A stretch of DNA of 59,730 nucleotides from Bacteroidota bacterium (GTDB taxonomy: Bacteria; Bacteroidota; Bacteroidia; UBA7662; CANHCV01): contig CANHCV010000006.1 in the NCBI GenBank assembly GCA_947459245.1, positions 1 to 59,730 of the forward strand. Direction: 5' to 3'. How positions within the stretch are numbered: the stretch's first letter is position 1; the number at the start of each line of letters is the position of its first letter. The position numbers and the translations under genes are program-made. The notes under the pieces are model-generated. The model searched no databases, was not told where the DNA came from, and saw only the letters and a list, made by a program, of their open reading frames with translations. This document shows, piece after piece, positions 33,048 to 42,100 of this stretch.

Positions 33048-33838
33048 ACCGCTACAGGTGCTTTAATTCCAGGATGTGGATCGTAACCTTCAATTTCGAA
33101 ATCTTCGAAAACAAAGTCGAATAAATCGGTTACGGCAGGATTGATTTTCAATTGAGGAAGTGGGCGGAATTCGCGAGACAACTGCAATTGAACTTGATCC
33201 ATATGATTGAGGTAGATGTGCGCATCGCCCAGGGTGTGCACAAAGTCTCCAACCTTCAATCTACAAACCTGAGCGAGCATATGGGTTAGGAGAGCGTAGG
33301 ATGCGATGTTGAATGGAACGCCCAGAAAAATATCGGCGCTTCGTTGGTAGAGCTGGCAGGAAAGTTTTCCATCGGCAACGTAAAACTGGAAGAAGGCATG
33401 GCAAGGCGGAAGCGCCATGTTTTCAATTTCACCCACGTTCCAAGCGGAAACAATGATTCTTCGGGAATCAGGTTGGTTCTTCAGTTGATTGATCACTTGG
33501 GAGATTTGATCGATGGAAGAGCCATCAGCTTTGGGCCATGATCTCCATTGCGAGCCATAAACGGGTCCCAAATTTCCATTTTCGTCGGCCCATTCATCCC
33601 AAATGGAAACCCCATTGTCTTTCAGGTATTGAATGTTGGTTTCTCCCTTGAGGAACCACAGTAGTTCATGAAAGATGGATTTGGTATGAAGCTTTTTGGT
33701 GGTAAGCATGGGAAAACCATCGTTCAAGTTGAAACGCATTTGATATCCGAAAACACTGATCGTACCGGTTCCGGTGCGATCGGTTTTTTTAACCCCATGT
33801 TCAAGAACATGTTGAAGTAAATCATGGTACTGCTTCAT
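33044..33838 (-). CDS. thyA: Thymidylate synthase
   Basis: A 264-residue enzyme, exactly the usual ThyA length. The nucleophile Cys146 is in [36 protein letters not shown] and [20 protein letters not shown] are also present. It makes dTMP from dUMP using methylene-THF, coupled to folA downstream. No TAnnTTTG box is seen in the 60 bases upstream, which hold the terminator of the preceding leftward gene. Confidence 0.98.
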   Translation of the reverse strand: MKQYHDLLQHVLEHGVKKTDRTGTGTISVFGYQMRFNLNDGFPMLTTKKLHTKSIFHELLWFLKGETNIQYLKDNGVSIWDEWADENGNLGPVYGSQWRSWPKADGSSIDQISQVINQLKNQPDSRRIIVSAWNVGEIENMALPPCHAFFQFYVADGKLSCQLYQRSADIFLGVPFNIASYALLTHMLAQVCRLKVGDFVHTLGDAHIYLNHMDQVQLQLSREFRPLPQLKINPAVTDLFDFVFEDFEIEGYDPHPGIKAPVAV

Positions 33839-33850
33839 GTTGTAAAAATA

Positions 33851-33880
33851 AAAAAAGGCAACCTGATGGTTGCCTTTTTT
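33851..33880 (-). terminator. Terminator of the leftward giant surface protein gene (33900-39053)
   Basis: Perfect 13-base stem AAAAAAGGCAACC / GGTTGCCTTTTTT with loop TGAT. The stem is symmetrical, so it can end transcription in both directions. Nearly the same stem recurs at 39145-39172 behind the paralogous gene. Confidence 0.85.
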
Positions 33881-33899
33881 AAATCAACATTTTACTCCA

Positions 33900-36800
33900 T
33901 TACTTCAATAAGGTAATGGTTCCTTTACGAAAATGCTTTTTTTGATCCTTCCCTTTGGCATTCAAAACATAAACATATAGACCCGGTTGACATGGTTCAC
34001 CTGTATTTTTCATCTTTCCATTCCAACCATTTTGGAGATTATTTGATTGAAAAACACATTCTCCCCAGCGGTTATACACCAAAAAATCGATGGTTTTTAT
34101 GGCAACTCCATGAACAAAATGAACATCATTGGTACCATCATTATTCGGTGAAAAAGCGGATGGGACAATTATTTCTGAAGGATATACGATTGGAGCAATA
34201 TTGGAAAAAGAAGAATCATAGTTAACTTCGTTTTCAATGGCTTTGATTCGATATAAATAAGCTCCTTCAATTTCATTTCTAGGTACATTCACATCTAAAA
34301 ATGAATAGGTATTTCCAGGAACTGAACCAATGTTTCTCCAACCATTCGGATACTTCACTTCAATATCATAACGAATGATTCCACTTTTCCAAGTTGAATA
34401 AGGAGTCCAATCGATTTTCATATCATAAGCTTCATAATTAGCCATTTTCACGGCAGAAGCAACCGCTAAAATGTTTACTGAAGTATCGGAGGAATTGGAA
34501 AGATTTCCGCACTGATCTTCATATCGAACAACATACTTGTACACTTTTGAAGTTGCATCAATTTTTACATCAGAGAAAAAGGTTTGTGTTCCATGATAAA
34601 TCAAAACAGGCGTAGAGAAATTGGAATCTATTCTTTCTAAAAAATAGTTTTTCAAGACTCCGGTGGCCAATGGAGCAGGCGTCCATTGCATGGATATTTG
34701 ATCGGCTGCATCAACCGTTACATAATTGATTTCGACCGGAGCACGTATTACATTGAAGTTCGCAACAATGGAATCATAATTAGAAATGGAATAATAGCCA
34801 ACTGATGCATTGAAATAATTCTTGTGAAGAGCTTTTACATAGTAGTAATAGATGTTTGAACATAACCCAGAATCCGCATATTGATAGATGCTCGAATCAT
34901 TGTTAGGAACAACGTCACCTATTTTTTGAAATAACCCTAAATTTCCATTTTTTCGAAAAATTTCATACGATTGAATCGTATTTTGATTACCCCATCCTTG
35001 ATACGCATTAAAATGGAGGAAATTCGTGGCAAAACTGTTGGAAGTTTTGGTGGTCACTTGAAGAAAAATAGTGGAATGGGTGGAATCAAAATGAGAAGTT
35101 CTTCCACAACCATCGGTTAAACGAATTTTGTACTGCTGAGTCGCAGCAGCAGAAATAACATCCAATGAATCAATAAAGTATGAAGTATTCATAAATAGTA
35201 TGTTTGAAATCCACTGGTTATTTCTGAAGATTTCATAATGAGAAAACTCCGGAATATTTCTAGGAGTCCAATTGACTTCTACGTGATTTCGAAGAGAAAG
35301 TGGATCTACGGTAACATACGTGGGCGACATGGGCGAAGGAGGCATGGTGTCTCGAACCGTGATATAATTTGGTTTGGTAATAGAGTCTGTACAACCTAAG
35401 GAATTAGTAACTACCAAAGTGATGGAGTGTTGGGTATTGGAATTGGCACCTGGAACAGTAAAATTAATGGGTCCAGCTACATTTCCATTGGAAACCCAAC
35501 CGTTTTGTGCATGAGGTACCGCCGTTGGATCGCTCCAATACCACTTTCTTTGCACAGGGTTAGCATTGTGATACATCGAAGCATCTCTAAATACAAATTG
35601 ATTGTTTCCGTTGGACCAACATTTGATGGAATCGATCGCATAAAAGTTGGCGATGGGAGTGTCTAATACCTTTACTGCTTGCAAAATTCCAGTATCTACA
35701 CATCCCCAAGGATTGACAATGGCCAAGTTAATTCCGTAATTTCCAGGGGATGCAATTGTTCTCCGAAAAGTTCTATTTGAGAGTGGGGCCGTTTGAGAAG
35801 TCCAACCCATTCCATCATTAAAATTCCAAGAAAAAATGGTGTTAGAACTCCCTGTTCCGTAATTTCCATTGGGTGAAAATTTAGAGGTATCCAAGATGGA
35901 AAATGTTGCTGGGCTGCAAAGTGAATCAGAAAGTACAACACCCCCAACTTTCGGACGTGGGAAAACCGTAATGGTATCACGGTATGGAATAATGCAACTT
36001 TGCCCAATGGCCAACAATTGAAAAATAAAGGAAACTGCAGAATCTGTTCGTAAGGTGTATGGATAGGAATAGACATGGGTATTGGACCGACCAAGCCAAT
36101 AATCTGATGAACCATCTCCCCAACTAAATACATATCGATCAATATTTTGAGATCGATCCAGAAGTATCACTTGCAAAGAGTCACAGCCTTTTTTTGAGGT
36201 AGGAGATACCACAGTAATGGATGGAATTGGACCACCCACCTGAACATTCATCATCGTATCATCTACACAACCATACATAGAACTTACCGTTAGTTTAACC
36301 GTTTTCATCCCACCAATTCCGAAAAAACCAAGCACTGAATCCATCGGTGCCGCATTGGTTAAAATAGTAACCAATGGATTTCCTTGGTTACCAATTGGAT
36401 CGGTAAATTCCCAGCGGTAACTAACGGCATCTTGATTCAATGATCGAAACATTTGATATCCAGGGCAAGCCATGAGGGTATCCGGGCGAATAACCGCCGT
36501 AATACGACTACCTTGGACAATCAATTGGGCAGAATCAACACAACCGAATTCATTGGTTACATAGACCACCAAATAAACTGGTTGGAGATTACTAAAGTGA
36601 AAAATGGGATTACTGGAGGTATCGCTATTCATGGTTACTGGAGATCCTGCCAATAAAGGATTAATCTGAAGTCCTTTCCCCGAAGGAGTAGCACGAAAAA
36701 CTTCCCATCGAAATGATAATCTTTGCCCTAAACTCCCATTTCCTATGATTTGAGTAACATCGGTGTTTGCGCAAATTACTAAAGTATCACCTTTATTCGG

Positions 36801-39053
36801 AGCTGGTGATATGGACGCTATTTCTCCCACTTGAACCTGCGATCTCAATTCACGGGTACAATTTCCATTGGATTTCACTTGGACATATATTTGATAAATT
36901 CCTGGGCTGGAAAAATTAAAATTTACCCATGGAGAATTGGTAGTGACGATTTGACTTGTATTTGGGCCCATTAGTGTCCAAATGTATTCAAAGGGCTTGT
37001 TATAGGCCGGCCAACGATAAAGGGTATCTTCATAAATATGAAAAGTCTGCTGAACAGGCGCTCCATTGGGGCCCAAACAAATTCCTGAAGGATTAGGTAA
37101 AACGGTACCATTCATGATTCTACCCCAGTTAATACGAAAATTTTTTACAAAAAAGGTTTTTTCAATCGTATCCGAACACTTTGAAAATTTTGAGTCCAAT
37201 CCTACAATTTGACGAACAATGTTCGGACCTATCCAAAAGCAATGAATGGGCCTCATTTTTTCCCAAGTCGTATCTTTAATGGATAAACATGGATCATTGC
37301 TTGCAGGCCAAATTGGACTAAACAACTTTACATTGTAGTAAAAATAAGGAGTTTCAGGATTGGGAATAATGGAATAATAAGGATATCCAACAAAGGAATT
37401 GTAGGCCTGAAATGCTAATGGAAAAGCTGATGGAAGTGGTAAATACATCGAATCACAGGAAAGAGTATCAAGGGTTTGATGAGCAAACCAAGGAAAAGGA
37501 GCAAATTCAGCTTTCGGTTTTCGTGTTTCGATTCGAATTTTTATGGAAGTAGCTTCACAACCATCGGAAGAAATAATTTTTAACTGATAAAACCTGCGTT
37601 CAGACAACCATCGAATGGTATCAGAAAAAGTACTTTTTGGTGTCCCCTCGACACTATCGATCAAATTAAATAATGAATCATACCGAAACCACCGATGAGT
37701 ATAAGTAAAACCATTTGGCTTCCAAGAAGTACTATCACTTAATAAAAAGGAAAATGGTGTATCACAATCAATTGGCAATAATGGCTGAATGATTTTTATT
37801 TTAGCCAATGGCCCTTTCGTAATAACTATATTTTTTAAGGTATCAGAAACCCCACATGCACCTGTCCAGCGAAGAATGACCGAATTTATTCCAGAATCTA
37901 AAGAAGAAATTTTCGTATAAGAAAATAGATCAATGTTATTTCCTCCTGCTTTTCTTCCTTTATACAAGGGTGAATAATTAGCCTTTACAGCACCTGAATT
38001 TCTTGTTAACCCATAAAAATCCCAAATAAAGGAACCTCCAGGTGAGTTAGAAGGAATGACCGTTTGATTATTTAATTCAAAAGATTGGTCTAAGCAAACT
38101 TGAATTGGCGTTTTTCCTCCATTAACCGTAAAATTTAATACGGGTGACGCATCAACTGTAAAATCAAACGGATTAGAAATGTTGGATGAACAACCTAAGG
38201 AAACAACAACCAAGGATACTTGATAATTTCCAGGTTGATGAATCGTTGGCAATTGGAATGTACTTAACTGAGAATTAGTCGTTGTAAAATTCTGACTGCT
38301 TGGGGGTGTAACACTTAAATTTGTTAAGGTCCAAACAATGGCCTGTGCACTGCGTCCGGCAGGAAACTGAATCTGAGGAGTAAAACTATAATTGGCAGGT
38401 AAACAAGATTCCGGTCCTCCTGAAGAAGAAAAAGAACCTTGAATTGGTGGAATCAATTTGATTGGGAAAAGAATAGAGGTATCCCGAACACAATTATCTC
38501 GATTAAAAACAATGGCCTTGATCCTAAAGGTATCCGAAACCGTAAAATTATAATTTAAGGCAAAATTTGAACCAGAAAAAGATTGGGTACCTGAAATTTT
38601 TACACCAGAATTTGAATAGACTTCCCAAACTACCGAAGAAACCCAATTGGTGTCCAATAACTGAAATGTTTTTGAAACCGAAGAAGAACAAACTAAGGAA
38701 GCTGTCGGCTGATCTTCAAAAAACATCGGATTGGGCTTGTCTCGAATAGAAATCGAAGTTCGATATAGAACAAAAACCCCAGGAGAAGTTTCAATTTTAC
38801 AAACAATATTCTTGACACCTGGAGTAGAATAAATGCCCTGAGCTCGAATTGAATTATTACAAACAAATCCAAGACCATCCCCCAAATCCCAACAAATGGA
38901 TGCTGGATTATTCGGAGGATTGCTTAATTGAAATGAATGTGTAGAGGAAGGAAGGCAAGCATTAATTACTTGGGATGAAATTTGAGAAAACATTTTAAGT
39001 GATCCAATCAAAATTAAATTGATCACTAAGAAAATTTTTAAAATCGTTTTCAT
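33900..39053 (-). CDS. Giant T9SS surface protein with gliding-motility-type C-terminal domain (paralogue 1)
   Basis: A 1717-residue secreted protein from the ATG at 39053, where the signal peptide begins (MKTILKIFLVINLILIGSLK ... FSQ). The N-terminal domain has SICWDLGDGLGFVCNN; PKD-like modules follow (YVFSWGDGSSDYW, TIFSWNFNDGMGW), then three fibronectin-III-like modules (VNWTPRNIPEFSHYEIFRN, ISMQWTPAPLATGVLKNY, IDWTPYSTWKSGIIRYD). The last ~90 residues, from VPSAFSPNNDGTND to GTITLLK, are the gliding motility-associated (CHU_C, type B) T9SS sorting domain. A surface adhesin or filament is likely. It aligns along its whole length with the protein encoded at 39193-44370. AT-rich compared with its paralogue. 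Confidence 0.88.
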   Translation of the reverse strand: MKTILKIFLVINLILIGSLKMFSQISSQVINACLPSSTHSFQLSNPPNNPASICWDLGDGLGFVCNNSIRAQGIYSTPGVKNIVCKIETSPGVFVLYRTSISIRDKPNPMFFEDQPTASLVCSSSVSKTFQLLDTNWVSSVVWEVYSNSGVKISGTQSFSGSNFALNYNFTVSDTFRIKAIVFNRDNCVRDTSILFPIKLIPPIQGSFSSSGGPESCLPANYSFTPQIQFPAGRSAQAIVWTLTNLSVTPPSSQNFTTTNSQLSTFQLPTIHQPGNYQVSLVVVSLGCSSNISNPFDFTVDASPVLNFTVNGGKTPIQVCLDQSFELNNQTVIPSNSPGGSFIWDFYGLTRNSGAVKANYSPLYKGRKAGGNNIDLFSYTKISSLDSGINSVILRWTGACGVSDTLKNIVITKGPLAKIKIIQPLLPIDCDTPFSFLLSDSTSWKPNGFTYTHRWFRYDSLFNLIDSVEGTPKSTFSDTIRWLSERRFYQLKIISSDGCEATSIKIRIETRKPKAEFAPFPWFAHQTLDTLSCDSMYLPLPSAFPLAFQAYNSFVGYPYYSIIPNPETPYFYYNVKLFSPIWPASNDPCLSIKDTTWEKMRPIHCFWIGPNIVRQIVGLDSKFSKCSDTIEKTFFVKNFRINWGRIMNGTVLPNPSGICLGPNGAPVQQTFHIYEDTLYRWPAYNKPFEYIWTLMGPNTSQIVTTNSPWVNFNFSSPGIYQIYVQVKSNGNCTRELRSQVQVGEIASISPAPNKGDTLVICANTDVTQIIGNGSLGQRLSFRWEVFRATPSGKGLQINPLLAGSPVTMNSDTSSNPIFHFSNLQPVYLVVYVTNEFGCVDSAQLIVQGSRITAVIRPDTLMACPGYQMFRSLNQDAVSYRWEFTDPIGNQGNPLVTILTNAAPMDSVLGFFGIGGMKTVKLTVSSMYGCVDDTMMNVQVGGPIPSITVVSPTSKKGCDSLQVILLDRSQNIDRYVFSWGDGSSDYWLGRSNTHVYSYPYTLRTDSAVSFIFQLLAIGQSCIIPYRDTITVFPRPKVGGVVLSDSLCSPATFSILDTSKFSPNGNYGTGSSNTIFSWNFNDGMGWTSQTAPLSNRTFRRTIASPGNYGINLAIVNPWGCVDTGILQAVKVLDTPIANFYAIDSIKCWSNGNNQFVFRDASMYHNANPVQRKWYWSDPTAVPHAQNGWVSNGNVAGPINFTVPGANSNTQHSITLVVTNSLGCTDSITKPNYITVRDTMPPSPMSPTYVTVDPLSLRNHVEVNWTPRNIPEFSHYEIFRNNQWISNILFMNTSYFIDSLDVISAAATQQYKIRLTDGCGRTSHFDSTHSTIFLQVTTKTSNSFATNFLHFNAYQGWGNQNTIQSYEIFRKNGNLGLFQKIGDVVPNNDSSIYQYADSGLCSNIYYYYVKALHKNYFNASVGYYSISNYDSIVANFNVIRAPVEINYVTVDAADQISMQWTPAPLATGVLKNYFLERIDSNFSTPVLIYHGTQTFFSDVKIDATSKVYKYVVRYEDQCGNLSNSSDTSVNILAVASAVKMANYEAYDMKIDWTPYSTWKSGIIRYDIEVKYPNGWRNIGSVPGNTYSFLDVNVPRNEIEGAYLYRIKAIENEVNYDSSFSNIAPIVYPSEIIVPSAFSPNNDGTNDVHFVHGVAIKTIDFLVYNRWGECVFQSNNLQNGWNGKMKNTGEPCQPGLYVYVLNAKGKDQKKHFRKGTITLLK

Positions 39054-39144
39054 AACTTTTTTTAACAAAAACGAATGATGGACTTAACAAATTGTTAATC
39101 CTAAATAATTTATTTTTTATTAATATGTAAAAGCTATGAAACAA

Positions 39145-39172
39145 AAAAGGCAACCCAGTCGGGTTGCCTTTT
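39145..39172 (-). terminator. Terminator of the leftward giant surface protein gene (39193-44370)
   Basis: Perfect 12-base stem AAAAGGCAACCC / GGGTTGCCTTTT with loop AGTC, 21 bases past the stop. The stem is almost the same as that at 33851-33880, so gene and terminator were probably duplicated together. It separates the two giant genes transcriptionally. Confidence 0.85.
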
Positions 39173-39192
39173 CAATCTACATTTTATTCAGA

Positions 39193-42100
39193 TTACTTCA
39201 AAAGGGTGATGATGCCTTTTTGGTTGTAACGTTTGAAATCTTGTCCTTTGGCAATCAAGATGTAAGAGAAAATTCCTGATTGGCAAGGATCGCCGGTGTT
39301 CTGCAAACGGCCATTCCATCCTTCAGTAATGTCGGTGGATTGGAATACGCATTTGCCCCAACGATCGTAAACGCGGAAATCATATGCTTTCAATCCGGCT
39401 CCATTCACGAACAAGGTATCGTTCAACAAATCTCCATTGGGTGTAAACGCCGTAGGAATAAGGATTTTAGAAGGATAGTTGATACACGTTTCGTTCGAGA
39501 AAGAAGAATCGGGTGTTGCATCGTTTTCGATGGCTTTCACGCGGTAGCAATATGCTCCATCAATTTCATTGCGAGGAGCGTTAACATCGGTGAAGGTCAA
39601 GGAATTTCCAGGAACGGAACCGATGGTTCTCCAACCGTTAGGATACTTCACTTCCACATCGTAACGGATCACTCCATTTTTCCATGTAGCGTAAGGTGTC
39701 CAGTCGATCTTCATGTCGTAGGCATCGTAATTCGGAATTTTTACCGTAGATGAGGTGGCAAGAATATTCACAGAAGTATCGGAAGGATTGGAAAGATTTC
39801 CGCACTGATCTTCGTAGCGAACAACGTACTTGTAAACCTTGGTAGATGCATCTACCGTAACATCAGAGTAGGAAGTTGCTGTTCCACGGTAAATGACTAC
39901 AGGGGTAGGATTGGATGGATCAATACGCTGAAGGATGTAATTCTTTAGGACTCCTGTTGCTAGAGGTGCAGTCGTCCAAGTCATCGAAATTTTATTATTG
40001 GCTTCAACGGTTACGTAGTTGATTTCAAGTGGCGTAACAACCACGCTGAAATTGGCTACAATAGAATCGTAATTAGAGATCGAGAAATAACCGAAACGTG
40101 GATCTGCATAATTCTTATGCAACGCCTTTACATAGTAGTAGAACGTATCAGAGCAAAGGCCAGAATCTACATACAAATAATTGGTATTTCCAACCACAGG
40201 AGCCACACGACCAACTGGAGCATAAGCACCGGTTGTACCTTTTTTACGGAATACTTCGTAATAATCCAAAGCAGTTTGAGCACCCCAAGCTTCATAAGCA
40301 TTGAAGGTAATGTTATTGGTTGCGTATCCACCGGTTGCCACTCCATTAACGCTAACTTTAATAGTACTGTGGGTGGTATCAAACGATGAAGGTTGATTAC
40401 AAACGTCGTTGATGCGCATTTTGTAATTTACGCTGCTACCAGCATTCACAACATCAAACACATCGGTGTAGGTGGTGGTAGTTGAATTGGTGATGGTTGC
40501 AATGGAGGTATTGTTTCTAAAGATTTCGTAATTCAAGAATTCGGGAGCAGTTCTAGATCTCCAATTGATTTCTACGTGATCGCGAAGAGAAAGTGGATCT
40601 ACTGTGATGTAGGTTGGCGTAATTGAAGCCAAAGGAACCGTATCGCGAACGGTAATGTAATTGGGTTTTGAAATAGAATCGGTACAACCGAAGGCGTTGG
40701 TAACCACCAAAGAAATGGTGTGAGTGGTGTTGGTATTAGCTCCAGGAACAGTAAAGTTTACAGCTCCAGTTGATGGACCAGTAGTATTGTATCCATTTAG
40801 TCCGTTCGGAACAGCAGTTGGATCGCTCCAATACCATTTCCAACCCCTTGCAGAAGAATTTGGATAAGTAGATGCATCGTTGAAAATGAATCCATTCGAA
40901 CCGTTTGCCCAACATTTAACTGAATCAACAGCATAGAAATTGGCAACTGGGGTGTCTAATACACGAACACGAGCTAAACGGTTGGTATCCACACATCCCC
41001 ATGGATTGGTAATGGCAACCAAAACATTGTAAATACCGGGTGTTGCAATGGTTTTTGTACGATTGCGAGAAGGTACAGGAGCGGTTTGAGTATTCCAACC
41101 GGTACCGTCTCCAAAGTTCCATGAATAAATGGTATTGTTTGTTCCAGCGCCGTAGTTTCCGTTGGGAGCGAAACGAGAAGTATCATTCAACGTAAAGGAA
41201 GCGGGGCTACACAAAGAATCTGCAACAGCAAATCCACTTACAATTGGACGAGGGTAAACCGTAATGGTATCGGTGTACGGTACCACACAGTTTTGACCGA
41301 TGGCCAAAAGGTTGATGGTGTAGATGACCAAAGAATCGTTTTTAACGGAATAGGGATACTTATAAACGTGGGAATTGGTTTGTCCGAGCGTGTAGTTAGA
41401 AGAACCATCGCCCCAACCAAACACAAATCGATCAATATTTACAGATCGATCTTGAATAACCACATTCAAAGAATCGCAACCGCGTTTGGAGGACGGTGTT
41501 GTAACTGTTAGAGATGGAATGGGTCCACCTACATTTAGATTGATGGTGGTATCATCGATACATCCGTACTGAGAGGTAACCGTTAATTTCACAGTTTTGA
41601 TACCACCAATACCGAAAAATCCTAATGAAGAATCCAAGGGATAAGCATTATTCAAAGTAGTAACCAAGGGATTACCCAAATTACCGATTGGATCGGTAAA
41701 CTCCCAATCGTAGCTCACCGCATCAGAGTTGTAGGATAAGAAAGATTTGTATCCAGGGCAGGCCATGGAGGTATCGGGTCTTAACACAGCAGTAATGGAA
41801 CTGCCTCGAACGACGATTTCAGCCGTGCTGGTACATCCACGATCGTTGGTTACCGTAACAACAAGGTAATAGGCATTATTATTCTTGATGCGGAAGGTGG
41901 GATTAAAGTCGGTTAGGTTGCTTACAAAAACAGGGGAAGTTGGCAAAGCAGTATTTACCACAGCTCCTTTACCTGCTGCTGTTGCATTAAATACAGCCCA
42001 ACGGTAAGTAAACGAAGCTCCTTGGCTACCATTAGCCGAGATGGAAGTAATATCCGTATTTGTACAAACTACCAATGAATCTCCAGAATTTGGAGATGCT